A stretch of DNA of 64,000 nucleotides from Bosea sp. 685 (GTDB lineage: Bacteria > Pseudomonadota > Alphaproteobacteria > Rhizobiales > Beijerinckiaceae): assembly GCF_031884435.1 (NCBI RefSeq), contig NZ_CP134779.1, positions 5,022,001 to 5,086,000 of the forward strand. Direction: 5' to 3'. The notes beneath the pieces are model-generated. The model did not search any database and was not told the DNA's origin. It saw only the letters and a program-made list of their open reading frames with translations. Numbering within the stretch: position 1 is the stretch's first letter; each line of letters starts with the position of its first letter. Positions 1 to 7,882 of the stretch are shown in pieces. The position numbers were made by a program, and so were the translations under genes.

Positions 1-1
1 T

Positions 2-1351
2 AAGCCCTATGTCGATTTTCGGGGTGTCGGCACAGAGAGAGTCTGCGTGAACGTTCCCGACATTACTGGCCCTAGCATAGGATCAAGAAATCAATGTGCC
101 GACTACCATTGGAATGCCGACGTCAATAAAGACGGCCCCGTTCGGATCGGAAAGTCGGGCGCGGATATCCAAGTCGCGCAGAATATCCATATCACCGGCA
201 AGGCTGGACTGGGTGGTAACCTCGCCGGAGCGCTCTCTCTGTCCGGCAAAAGCTTCGACGCGCGGGTTTCATCGGCTATGAACCTCAATGTCGGCCTCGA
301 CAATCGCTGGTGTCCTATTGTCAAGGTCGCTCCCGTTGGGCGATGGGTCGACAGTGCTTCCGTCGAAGTGGTCGGCCGAAATTGCGTCGGGATCGACCTC
401 GGTCCACTTGGTCATCCGCAGATTTGCGCCGGTCCCGTAAATTTGGGATTGGCCGATGTCCTGAACAGCGAGTTTGACAAGCACCGCGACGATATCCAAC
501 ACGCAGCGCAAGGCGCTCTATCGTGCGACATGGTACGTGAAAAGGTCGGGGAACAATGGCACCCGTTCTCGATCAAGATCGACAGATCTGGACAGGCGCC
601 TCTCTTTCTCAACATTGAACCGAAGGCGGCCGGCTTCTCTGGACTGCTTGCTGGAGACGGCGCGAGCAAGATCGTTGTGCGCGTTGGTGTAAAGACCGTT
701 CTGTCGCCGTCCGAAATGTCGAACACGGGCGGAACCGTCCCCGAGCTCGACTCAGTTGCCGCCAACCAGGGCGGTCTCGATATCAACCTTCAGGCAGTGG
801 CTCCTTATGATTTCCTGAAGAACGAGTTGGCGGCCGCTATGAAAGGAAAGACCTTCAAGAAGGATACCGCAGCCGGCGTAATTGAAGTCCGGATCGACGA
901 TGTCGACCTCTATCCGAGCAATGGTTCTCTCGCCGTAGGCCTGAAAATCGATGCGAAGCTGCCGGGGCGGTGGTTCGACACGACCGGATGGGTCTACTTG
1001 TCCGGAAAGCCCACGCCTGTTCAAAATGGCAAGGCGATTGCGATCGAAAACATCGGCTTTGCAACGGTCCTCGACAGTGCATTCTGGACTGCGGTCCAGG
1101 GTCTCTTCGAGACAGAAATTCTTTCGACTTTGAAGGGATACGCTCAGTTCGACCTCAGCAAGGAAATCGATAAAGCGGCCTCTCAGATCACATCGGCCAT
1201 CGCCAAAGCCGATGTGGCTGGTCTCAAGATCACCGCTGGGCCGCCAGCGATTCAACTGACGGGCGCCTACATTGCTACCGACACCTTGATCGTGACCACG
1301 AAGCTGAGCATGAGTGTCGACACAGAGCTGACCGCCGCGCTGATCAAATGA
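2..1351 (+). CDS. DUF4403-type protein, 5' end outside window
   Basis: The reading frame is open from the first bases of the window, so the GTG at 47 is probably internal and the true start lies upstream. The visible part is about 449 residues of beta-rich sequence without membrane segments and with only four Cys. Its repeated pattern (L-x-V-x-L-K-I-D-A-K-L-P-G-R-W-F-D-T-T-G-x-V-Y-L-x-G-K-P) fits the DUF4403 family, which is large, mostly uncharacterised and usually predicted to be envelope-associated. No enzymatic motif is visible. The gene converges on the membrane-protein gene that was cut by the IS3 element; before that insertion the two stop codons lay only about 22 bp apart. Family placement is from sequence texture, so moderate confidence. 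Confidence 0.6.
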   Translation, partial: KPYVDFRGVGTERVCVNVPDITGPSIGSRNQCADYHWNADVNKDGPVRIGKSGADIQVAQNIHITGKAGLGGNLAGALSLSGKSFDARVSSAMNLNVGLDNRWCPIVKVAPVGRWVDSASVEVVGRNCVGIDLGPLGHPQICAGPVNLGLADVLNSEFDKHRDDIQHAAQGALSCDMVREKVGEQWHPFSIKIDRSGQAPLFLNIEPKAAGFSGLLAGDGASKIVVRVGVKTVLSPSEMSNTGGTVPELDSVAANQGGLDINLQAVAPYDFLKNELAAAMKGKTFKKDTAAGVIEVRIDDVDLYPSNGSLAVGLKIDAKLPGRWFDTTGWVYLSGKPTPVQNGKAIAIENIGFATVLDSAFWTAVQGLFETEILSTLKGYAQFDLSKEIDKAASQITSAIAKADVAGLKITAGPPAIQLTGAYIATDTLIVTTKLSMSVDTELTAALIK

Positions 1352-1433
1352 CCACCCTCGACCCGAGCCCAGCTAAGTCGTCTCATTGGGTTCGACCGAG
1401 TGTTCAGGCGTGCGCGTTGAGAAAATGAAGAAG

Positions 1434-1456
1434 TGGCCTGCTGCCGGTTTCGTGGA
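1434..1456. repeat. IS3-family left inverted repeat
   Basis: 23 bp, identical to the reverse complement of 2656-2678. Starts TGGCCTGCTG. The target duplication AAG sits immediately to its left. Confidence 0.95.
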
Positions 1457-1494
1457 CACCGAGATTAGGTGTTTCATGAAGCCGGAGGTGGCGT

Positions 1495-1785
1495 ATGCAG
1501 CGAAGACGATTTGGGCGTGAGTTCAAGATCGAGGCGGTTCGCCTGATCAGGGAACGCGGGGTGAGCGTCGCGCAGGCGTCTCGGGATCTGGAGGTCCATG
1601 AGAACGTGCTGCGCAAATGGGTGAAGGAGTTTGCCGCCGATCCAGGGCAGGCGTTTCCTGGACAGGGTCATGTGAAGCCCGAGCAGCTCGAGATCGAACG
1701 GCTGCGGCGTGAGGTGGCCAAGCTCAAGGCGGAGCGCGATATCCTAAAAAAGGCCGCAGCCTACTTCGCGAGGGAAGCGATATGA
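1495..1785 (+). CDS. IS3-family OrfA (transposase DNA-binding subunit)
   Basis: 96 residues. The N-terminal part is a helix-turn-helix of the IS3/IS911 OrfA type (FKIEAVRLIRERGVSVAQAS, then a WVKEF helix). The C-terminal half is a leucine-zipper-like coiled coil (LEIERLRREVAKLKAERDIL) used to dimerise on the terminal repeats. It ends KKAAAYFA, typical of the IS51/IS150-like branches. The stop overlaps the orfB start by ATGA, and an A6G slippery run at 1746-1752 allows a -1 frameshift into orfB, giving the OrfAB transposase. Confidence 0.93.
   Translation: MQRRRFGREFKIEAVRLIRERGVSVAQASRDLEVHENVLRKWVKEFAADPGQAFPGQGHVKPEQLEIERLRREVAKLKAERDILKKAAAYFAREAI
1746..1752 (+). other. Putative -1 programmed frameshift site (A6G)
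   Basis: AAAAAAG lies near the end of orfA. The -1 frame is open from here through the orfB start at 1782, so slippage yields a single OrfAB fusion protein. This is the standard mechanism for IS3-family transposase expression. Confidence 0.7.
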
Positions 1786-2648
1786 GGTTCGCTTTCATCG
1801 CGAGGCACCGGAGCATCTGGCCGGTGGCATGGCTTTGCGAAGCGCTGGATGTCTCCCGCTCCGGGTTCCATGCCTGGCTGACGCGCTCGCCGAGCCAGCG
1901 CTCCGTGGACGACGAGGTGGTTGGCGCCAAGGTCTATGCGAGCTTCAAGGCGAGCGACCGGACCTATGGCGCTCGCCGTGTCTGGCGTGATGTCCTGGCT
2001 GACGGCGTCTGCTGTGGCTTGCACAAGATCGAGCGCCTGATGCGGATACAGGCCTTGCGGGCGCGTCCCCGGCGTCGTGGCCTTCCGAAGGACGAGGGAG
2101 CACGACTGACCTCGGTCATCGCGCCCAACGTCCTCGATCGTCAGTTTACCGCGACCCGGCCGAACCAGCGCTGGATCGCCGACTTCACCTATGTCTGGAC
2201 GGCGGAAGGCTGGCTTTATGTGGCTGCCGTGATCGATCTGTTCTCACGGCGTGTCGTCGGCTGGTCGATGAAGGCGGAAATGACGGCGGCGCTCGTGACC
2301 GACGCGCTGGTCATGGCGATCTGGCGGCGGGGCAAACCGGGCGCCCTGCTGCACCACTCGGATCAGGGCAGCCAATACACAAGCCAGCACTTCCAGGAGC
2401 TGCTGGCCGAGAACGGCGTCACCTGCTCGATGAGCCGATCGGGCAACGTCTGGGACAACGCCGCGATGGAGAGCTTCTTCTCCTCGCTGAAAACCGAGCG
2501 CATCAGGGGCCAAGTCTACCGCACGCGCGACGCGGCCAGAGCAGATGTGTTCGACTACGTCGAGAGGTTCTACAACACGATCCGCAGGCACTCGACCATC
2601 GGCTATCTCAGCCCGGCCGAGTTCGAAAAGAAGGTCGGATTAGCTTAA
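1782..2648 (+). CDS. IS3-family OrfB (DDE transposase)
   Basis: 288 residues. The N-terminal HTH_21-like region (CEALDVSRSGFHAW) is followed by an rve integrase core. The catalytic triad is visible as D in ADFTYV, D in LHHSDQGSQY, and E in NAAMESFFSSLK, with the usual W-x-A-D-F-T and Y-N-x-x-R-x-H-S motifs. The C-terminus ends just inside the right inverted repeat. Full length, no frameshifts. Confidence 0.95.
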   Translation: MRFAFIARHRSIWPVAWLCEALDVSRSGFHAWLTRSPSQRSVDDEVVGAKVYASFKASDRTYGARRVWRDVLADGVCCGLHKIERLMRIQALRARPRRRGLPKDEGARLTSVIAPNVLDRQFTATRPNQRWIADFTYVWTAEGWLYVAAVIDLFSRRVVGWSMKAEMTAALVTDALVMAIWRRGKPGALLHHSDQGSQYTSQHFQELLAENGVTCSMSRSGNVWDNAAMESFFSSLKTERIRGQVYRTRDAARADVFDYVERFYNTIRRHSTIGYLSPAEFEKKVGLA

Positions 2649-3292
2649 CTGCGCGTCCACGAAACCGGCAGCAGGCCAAAGACCGCTAACGCCGCCATAC
2701 CGATCGCTGCGAGTGGCAAGCAATAAAAGGTCAGTGGCGTCACGGATCTCGGAAACAGTTCGACGCCTGACGAACAAGGAGCCTCACCGGCACCAGTCTT
2801 GCGAAGGCGCATCTGTTTCCCCTCCTTGGCGATGGGTGACCACAGGAGGGTCGTTTCTGAACCCTTGTAGAAGTTTTGGGTGTCCTGCTCGCAGATGTCG
2901 CCGGACTCGGCCTCGGCCATGCAGCGGACGATGCCAGCAAATGGCATGGCGACGAAGATCAACAGAACACAAGCCTGAAAGACTTTCGCCTCCCACGCGG
3001 CTGTGTTGAGCCCTTCGAGCCAGATTATCGGGATACGCGAGTGCCATTGATTGCCATGGCGCCTCGCGTGCGAAAGGAGGGCGATCGATGCCAACAGGAA
3101 CAATCCACCTCCGACGATTGCCCCGAAATAACCGATGGCCGGATTGTTGTCGGCAGCGTTGCCGCCCTTGTCGCCGAAGAGCCGGCCCAGGAACTCGGAG
3201 CCACCCTGAAGCGAGATGATGCTCGTTGCCAGGTAGAGAACACATGCGACGGACAGCCACTGCCATAGTTGGGTGAAATGCGTTTTGGTCAT
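2645..3292 (-). pseudogene. Membrane protein gene truncated at its 3' end by the IS3 element
   Basis: Starting at ATG 3292 (MTKTHFTQLW) the product has about five hydrophobic segments: residues 7-27, 53-74, 100-118, and a C-terminal pair ending at the IS. The last residues (LLPVSWTRS) are encoded by the IS right end. Deleting the IS and one AAG copy restores the frame to ...AALAVFFIFSTRTPEH..., ending at a TAG at 1373-1375, 15-20 residues beyond the insertion point. So only the last hydrophobic stretch and a short tail were exchanged, and the protein may still work. I do not recognise the family. The start is uncertain: the frame stays open upstream to about 3451, and the purine-rich stretch before 3292 is very close to the ATG. 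Confidence 0.6.
2656..2678. repeat. IS3-family right inverted repeat
   Basis: 23 bp, perfect partner of 1434-1456, followed directly by the second AAG of the target duplication. The first 7 residue codons it supplies form the artificial C-terminus of the interrupted minus-strand gene. Confidence 0.95.
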
Positions 3293-3496
3293 CCTTCGTC
3301 CCCGATAGTTGAAAGCTGCGCGGAGTAAGAGGGCCTCGGTGATCGCTACTTGCGCATCCCCGAAATCGCAATCCTTACGTGCTTGGCATACCGCACCGCC
3401 CCGCTCCAACTCGTCTGTTGCTTTTCGGCGGACGAAGTCACAGCACGCCAAGGTTCGTCCGTTCGCTCTCAGCGCAACAGCGGAGTAGGCTCGCGA

Positions 3497-3832
3497 TCAC
3501 CGGCCAAGCAGCCGGCGTTCAAGCAAAGCATGCATGTCGCGGCGGCCGTCGGCGATGACGAAGATGACGACTTTGCTGCCGATCACGCGGTAGATCAGGC
3601 GATACGGATCGAGCAGAATCTGCCGGAATTCCCGAATACCTAACGCCTCAAGCTCCTTGGGAAAGCTGCCCCGTTCCGGGTAACGCTCCAGTGTGGAGAT
3701 CTTCTCAATGAATGCATCGAGCAACGACTCGGCCGCTGCGATTGAACGGTGTCCAGCAAGGTAGTCGTGAATGGCTTCGAGATCTTCCTCCGCGCCTTGC
3801 GTCAGCTCGACCTCAAAGCGGCCTTCCTTCAT
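3497..3832 (-). CDS. RelE/ParE-family toxin
   Basis: 111 residues of the plasmid-stabilisation (ParE/RelE) fold: N-terminal helical hairpin (AEEDLEAIHDYLAGHRSIAAAESLLDAF), then the signature FRQILLDPYRLIYRV and the C-terminal strand ADGRRDMHALLERRLLGR. Such toxins either poison gyrase (ParE) or cut mRNA on the ribosome (RelE). The hairpin and the lack of obvious RelE catalytic Arg/Lys spacing favour ParE-like, but sequence alone does not settle it. Its start overlaps the 3' end of the antitoxin gene by 4 bp (ATGA), the usual antitoxin-toxin translational coupling. Confidence 0.88.
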   Translation of the reverse strand: MKEGRFEVELTQGAEEDLEAIHDYLAGHRSIAAAESLLDAFIEKISTLERYPERGSFPKELEALGIREFRQILLDPYRLIYRVIGSKVVIFVIADGRRDMHALLERRLLGR

Positions 3833-4107
3833 CGACGATCGGCCGCTTTTCCGCGCAGTCTTTCGACGACAGCACGAGCTGGCTTGGTCTGGCCTGCATC
3901 AACATCCTGATTGCCGATGGCAAGCAGCTTCAACAGCGCGAGCGTCTCTTGCGTCTGCTCGAAGGAGGCAACATCCTGCAGCACCGCCCTGGCCTCGCCA
4001 TTCTGCGTGATCACTAGAGGCTCTCGCCTTTCGGCGAGGTTGAGGAGGATGTCGGCTGCGTTGGCCTTGAGATAGCTGATCGGCTTGACTTGGGCAGAAT
4101 ACCGCAA
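3829..4107 (-). CDS. Phd/YefM-family antitoxin
   Basis: The core motif VKPISYLKANAADILLNLAERREPLVITQNGEARAVLQDVASFE is a classical Phd/YefM DNA-binding and dimerisation domain; the C-terminal 35 residues are the flexible toxin-binding tail. I place the start at TTG 4107, giving 92 residues. GGGAGG lies 5 nt upstream, and the promoter and palindromic operator directly precede it. A longer reading from ATG 4170 would put the -35, -10 and operator inside the coding sequence. The product should autorepress the pair through the palindrome at 4118-4146. Confidence 0.88.
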   Translation of the reverse strand: MRYSAQVKPISYLKANAADILLNLAERREPLVITQNGEARAVLQDVASFEQTQETLALLKLLAIGNQDVDAGQTKPARAVVERLRGKAADRR

Positions 4108-4117
4108 AGGGACCTCC

Positions 4118-4164
4118 CGAACTAAATTCAGTCCGAATATAGTTCGGTCGCGAGCGCCGTGCAA
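4118..4164 (-). promoter_or_regulatory. Toxin-antitoxin promoter and palindromic operator
   Basis: On the minus strand a -35 TTGCAC (4164-4159) and a -10 TATATT (4141-4136) are separated by exactly 17 bp. Overlapping the -10 is a dyad with 12-bp arms at 4118-4129 and 4135-4146 (consensus CGAACTAWATTC), 11 of 12 matching, with a 5-bp spacer. That is the expected layout for autorepression by a Phd-type antitoxin. Confidence 0.75.
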
Positions 4165-4547
4165 CTGCATAGGCCGCAGCCCCTATCGAACCCGACCATC
4201 CAGCGAGACGAACACTGTGCATCAGTGCCATCCAAAGTTTGTATATAAATTTTGGACGCCAAGCGTGAGGACGGAAGGTCGGATCCGTCGCGAACAGGCA
4301 GGGCGGCAGGTTCCTGCCACCGCGCTCCAACTCCGCAAACCGGTATCAGTTGGTAGGCTTCGGGGGTGAAGAATGGATTTATTCCCACCCTGCTCCTCCG
4401 GCTAGTGTACGCCGCCATCCGCGGGCCAAGCCACGCATGGCCAATCTTGCCCTAACAAGATGCGTGCATTTCTCTGATGGGAATTACCTCGATCGAAAGA
4501 TGCATTTCGGATCCTGCCGTCCAAGCGCTATCGCACGTGGGCCGCCT
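4165..4547. other. Intergenic, no supported gene
   Basis: Between the toxin-antitoxin promoter and the next plus-strand gene. Frames here are open but lack a ribosome-binding site or recognisable sequence. I see no repeat or terminator. Confidence 0.4.
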
Positions 4548-5120
4548 ATGCCGAGAATCGATTATTGGGAGTACAGGCGAGCCATCGACTTTGCCAAACA
4601 CCTGTCAGAGCGCGAAGAGAATAAGCTCCCGTTTTCCAGAGCGCTTGTTGGATCTCTCGGCGAGATCGGCTTCAAATCCAGTTTCAATTTGCTGTCAGCC
4701 AGGCAAGGCCGGAACCAGTCTTTACGGTGGAAACCCCATTTCAACCCCCATGGAGGCGGTGATGGAGGCTATGACTACCGCGCTGGTGAGTGGACCATTG
4801 ACGTCAAAGTACATCGAAAGGGTCTGACAGTCCCGGCAGCTCGGGGGGCTGACGTTTACGCGAAGGTCCGCCTCAAGGTACCAAAGGGGGAATCTCCCTA
4901 TTGGTTTTGCGAAGGAGTGGCACGGGGCTGGGCCAGCCGCCAGTTCAACCTGCGCGCAGAATTTATCGGTTGGATAAGCAAATTGGACTTGCCAGCAGGC
5001 ACCGGCGTACCGGGGGGTCTGCACCTCGATGATCGGCAGCTAGATCCGTCTCTAAACCGCCTACTGGATTTTGTGAGTTCGCCGAAGACAGCGCCGGCTC
5101 ATCCAAGAACGCGTGACTAG
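4548..5120 (+). CDS. Unknown protein, possible PD-(D/E)XK nuclease-like core
   Basis: About 190 residues from ATG 4548 (MPRIDYWEYRRAIDFAKH). The frame is open further upstream but that part has no protein-like texture. The middle region reads GEIGFKSSF...GGGDGGYDYRAGEWTIDVKVHRKG. A glutamate in a helix followed by GGxDY and then I-D-V-K-V-H resembles the E...D...(D/E)xK arrangement of restriction-endonuclease-fold proteins. No partner methylase is adjacent and no family name comes to mind. The nuclease idea rests on this motif only. Confidence 0.5.
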   Translation: MPRIDYWEYRRAIDFAKHLSEREENKLPFSRALVGSLGEIGFKSSFNLLSARQGRNQSLRWKPHFNPHGGGDGGYDYRAGEWTIDVKVHRKGLTVPAARGADVYAKVRLKVPKGESPYWFCEGVARGWASRQFNLRAEFIGWISKLDLPAGTGVPGGLHLDDRQLDPSLNRLLDFVSSPKTAPAHPRTRD

Positions 5121-5423
5121 CCGATAGGCGGAGTAATCCTCTTCGGCGTGGAGTTCGATCCGGGTTCGGACATCATGCAGATCGAGATCGACCTGGTTGA
5201 TCAGCGTACGAAACTGCGAGGTCCCACCGCAGTCTTCCTTGCTCGCAGCCATGGCTCGACCGCGGTGGTACGCTACCTCGCGAATCGCGACCTTCTCCGT
5301 CTGGCGGGCCGAATATCTGGGCTAAACGACGATCAATCGGGCTACATGGCACCCGAACGTGTAAGCGTTTTCCTGTTAACGATTTGGCAACTTTCCTGCA
5401 GTTATGGTGGAGCCACGTTCGAG
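5121..5423. other. Intergenic, no supported gene
   Basis: Short minus-strand frames around 5061-5252 and 5173-5493 have some protein-like character but lack ribosome-binding sites and recognisable domains. Left unannotated. Confidence 0.35.
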
Positions 5424-5768
5424 CTAACGCTTGTGCGCAAGCTGACGTGCGAACCAGGTTATGGCTCCGGCCGCCGCGACCTCCCGAGGCCAACCAGCCT
5501 TGGTCGCGCGCTGAAGCACCGACCGAAGCGTAACATCCAAGGCTCGGGCAGCATCATTGGTGCCGGCGTCTTCGGTGCCCAGATCGAGCGCTCCAGGCGG
5601 TTCGATCTGCTGTCGAAGCATGGCGCTCAGAATCAGGGCCATGTGATCCGGCGGGCCATCCTTGGCCCAGTTTTGGACAGTGCGAACGGGCAGACGATGC
5701 TCGCGTCCAAAGCTGGACTGCGTGTGCCCCAGCTTGGCTAAAGCCTCTTTGAAGGCAGCTCCGTCCAT
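5424..5768 (-). CDS. Small HTH-type DNA-binding protein
   Basis: 114 residues. Residues 5-50 (FKEALAKLGHTQSSFGREHRLPVRTVQNWAKDGPPDHMALILSAML) form an Xre/Cro-like helix-turn-helix with the T-Q-S-x-F-G and V-R-T-V-Q-N-W recognition pattern, and a second helical segment follows (AARALDVTLRSVLQRATKAGWP). It is divergent from the operon beginning at 6031 across a 260-bp spacer, so it could be that operon's repressor. This is inference. Confidence 0.6.
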   Translation of the reverse strand: MDGAAFKEALAKLGHTQSSFGREHRLPVRTVQNWAKDGPPDHMALILSAMLRQQIEPPGALDLGTEDAGTNDAARALDVTLRSVLQRATKAGWPREVAAAGAITWFARQLAHKR

Positions 5769-6030
5769 CTGCTTCCCGTTGCGTGAGCAGCAATGTGAGT
5801 CGGCCAGCCAGTCTTTGTGCAGGCACGATCACCGCTTCTCCCCCGACAGTGCAAGAAGCACGGTTAATGAGCCGTTGAGCTCAATCCTTGGCCCGCCGGT
5901 AGGATTTAACCTCTCGGTCATGGATTACACCGATTTGGCGTAGCGCAATCCTTGTTGCGTCCCCAGTCAACTCCCTCGCTTGCCCAAGCGCCTCCTCCCG
6001 CCTGCCCCATCACGAAGACGGAGTACTCCC

Positions 6031-6369
6031 ATGAGTTTCGACGATCCGCTGCGACGCGAAAACGCGATGAAAAAGATCGAGCTCCTTCGCAAGCTGACCG
6101 AGGACCTAGTTGGCATCATGGACGGCTCTCGCCCGACCGCCAGTGAACTCAGCAACGCAGTCAGCCTGGTCGGTGCCCAGGTTTGTGAACTTGCAGTCCC
6201 ATGTCTCGCTGGGCTGGCACAGGGTCACCCCGAACTCGGCACCAAGCTGATTACGACCTCACAGATCTTCTCTGCCGATCCAGAAGGGCGCTGGGTTCGG
6301 ACCCTGTCGCGCTTCTACCGGATAGAGCCCTCCGGCGAGCAGCAGACATTTCGAGGGAGGTTGCAATGA
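6031..6369 (+). CDS. Unknown 112-residue protein, first gene of protease operon
   Basis: Start chosen at ATG 6031 (MSFDDPLRRENAMKKIELLRKL) where acidic helical sequence begins; upstream in frame is Pro/Arg-rich and unlikely to be coding. The protein is mostly helical with no motif I recognise. Its stop overlaps the next start by 4 bp (ATGA at 6366-6369), so the two are translationally coupled. Confidence 0.6.
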   Translation: MSFDDPLRRENAMKKIELLRKLTEDLVGIMDGSRPTASELSNAVSLVGAQVCELAVPCLAGLAQGHPELGTKLITTSQIFSADPEGRWVRTLSRFYRIEPSGEQQTFRGRLQ

Positions 6370-6977
6370 GGTTTCGAGGCAGCAAGGCCGCGGGTTCGTT
6401 CTGCTGCGATAAAGAGGGCAGCTTCGAACTCCTCGTTCATTGCGAGGCCGACTCCACCATTCACAGCTACGCAGAATTCAACTTCGGCTCGGTCCTATCG
6501 CCACACGAGGCCGAGCTCTTCGGCGATATCGCCGCCTACTTCATTCGGCACGCCGTCGGGCTGTTCGTCATATGCGTTGAGCCTTCAACACCACGGCCGA
6601 CGCGTCGTTATCGCAGGCTGCGCAGCAAAGCAGACGAAACGCTCGCCAGGCGTTCCATCTGGCTTTTCACCACGACCATCGAGGACCTCCGGCGCGATCC
6701 ATACTGGCTCAACGCATGTGAAATTGCCCGATGCGCCCAAGCCGACCTGACCTACGCCGATCAGTCCCGCATCATCGACTTCCTTGCGCTAGAAGGCCAA
6801 GCCGCGATCATGGATTGCGCAAGGCGGTGCCGCTCCAGCCTGGACAGCTGTGATGCCGTCCTGCGGCTCGTCTCCAGCGGAATCCTCGCCATCGACGCCG
6901 ACACTCCGCTGACAACCGCGAGCCTGGTCCGGCTTCAATCGGGAGCTCCTTCGGGCTCTCCCCTGACCTGGCTGTAG
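6366..6977 (+). CDS. Unknown protein with weak TnsA-like endonuclease pattern
   Basis: 203 residues from ATG 6366, overlapping the preceding gene by ATGA. The N-terminal part (CCDKEGSFELLVHCEADSTIHSYAEF) and the later LFTTTIEDLRRDPYWLNACEIARCA resemble in layout the TnsA/restriction-fold endonucleases (C-x-S-x-x-E...EFDP...Y and T-x-x-D-I-R-x-x-P-x-x-x-N). A canonical E-V-K triad is not evident, so it may be inactive. The last 30 codons and 24 bp beyond the stop are duplicated downstream at 10940-11085. Function unknown; the TnsA comparison is a hypothesis. Confidence 0.55.
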   Translation: MRFRGSKAAGSFCCDKEGSFELLVHCEADSTIHSYAEFNFGSVLSPHEAELFGDIAAYFIRHAVGLFVICVEPSTPRPTRRYRRLRSKADETLARRSIWLFTTTIEDLRRDPYWLNACEIARCAQADLTYADQSRIIDFLALEGQAAIMDCARRCRSSLDSCDAVLRLVSSGILAIDADTPLTTASLVRLQSGAPSGSPLTWL

Positions 6978-7009
6978 ATCCCGCGACGGTAGCAGGTGAC
7001 GTGCATCGG
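6884..7009 (+). repeat. Direct repeat, copy 1
   Basis: 6884-6982 aligns without gaps to 10940-11038 (99 bp, roughly nine of ten bases identical). It codes for the C-terminus of the 203-residue protein. After the stop, 6986-7009 is a perfect 24-bp match to 11062-11085. The two copies bracket about 4.1 kb. Confidence 0.85.
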
Positions 7010-7273
7010 TACCTACTATCCTCGCGACCACTCTATCTGGCCCCCCTATCTCACCAGCAGCCAGCGCCGAAGCCACTTGGCTATCCAGCTGCCTGTGAAG
7101 GCCGCAACGAGCAGTTAGCGCCAAACGCTAATCCCAACCTTCAGAGTCGTGCTTCCCTAAGCGCGACCTGTTCAACTTGGCTTCGGCACACGGCTCATTT
7201 CTAGCCGGCATGCGATAGACGCCAACGCGTTCGCTCGCGTCATCGCGATTCCTCTCCGAATCGGAAATCCGCA

Positions 7274-7882
7274 ATGCGAGCATCGTCCACCCCAGGCCGC
7301 GACCCATTCTGCGTCGGTCCGGTCAAAATCACCCTGCAGAGCCGCAATCCACTGGGCCCCTCGATCCGGCGTTTGGATACCTCACAGGTCGTCGCTCTGA
7401 CGTTTCCCCGAACCGCGTGGCACAGCGTCACGGCCTGGCCGGAGCTCGCGATGCCCGGCGTCTACATGCTGATCGCACCCGGTCCGGACAATCACGCACT
7501 GCGCATCCGTGTCAGCCAGGCGCGGTGCGTTCTCGAACGGCTGGTTCAGCACCGGCGCACCCGAGATGATCTCCAGTACGTCCAGGTTGCGGTGGTCGTC
7601 TGCGCACCTGACCCCATGCGCGAAGATATTGCCAACTTTGTCGCACAGCGCCTCGCTCTCACCATCGCCCGGACCGGCATGGCTGTCGTCGACGGGCATT
7701 TCGAACTTAATCCCCGTCTCGATGTGCAGACCCAACGCGTCGCCCAAGACGTTTTCAAGGACGCCCTCCTGCTACTTGGCCCCATCGAGCCGATGACCGC
7801 AATGCTTTGCGCGACCATCGCACGGCAGGAACACCGCACCTCGCCCTCCCAGACTCGATCACCAGAAAGGAGCGACAGATGA
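7274..7882 (+). CDS. Unknown protein with possible GIY-YIG-like region
   Basis: 202 residues. The middle (PGVYMLIAPGPDNHALRIRVSQARCVLERLVQHRR...LQYVQVAVVVCAPDPMREDIANFVAQRLALTIARTGMAVVDG) follows the order of a GIY-YIG domain: P-G-V-Y strand, a degenerate second strand, the R-L-x-x-H helix, a hydrophobic strand and then an acidic helix. The canonical Y-I-G is missing, so nuclease activity is doubtful. The gene overlaps the next by ATGA (7879-7882). The start at 7274 has only a weak ribosome-binding site, and a later start is possible. Confidence 0.55.
   Translation: MRASSTPGRDPFCVGPVKITLQSRNPLGPSIRRLDTSQVVALTFPRTAWHSVTAWPELAMPGVYMLIAPGPDNHALRIRVSQARCVLERLVQHRRTRDDLQYVQVAVVVCAPDPMREDIANFVAQRLALTIARTGMAVVDGHFELNPRLDVQTQRVAQDVFKDALLLLGPIEPMTAMLCATIARQEHRTSPSQTRSPERSDR

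Larger units (their letters stand above)
1434..2678 (+). mobile_element. Intact IS3-family insertion sequence
   Basis: A 1,245-bp element bounded by perfect 23-bp terminal inverted repeats (1434-1456 and 2656-2678) and flanked by a 3-bp direct duplication AAG (1431-1433 and 2679-2681). It carries the usual two overlapping frames orfA and orfB. Both are full length with all catalytic residues visible, so the copy looks recent and possibly active. It inserted into the 3' end of a minus-strand membrane-protein gene. Confidence 0.95.

Noticed and set aside
5061..5252. Minus-strand 63-codon frame containing a recombinase-like phrase
   Set aside because: Overlaps the gene at 4548-5120 and has no promoter or ribosome-binding site; the resemblance was too weak.
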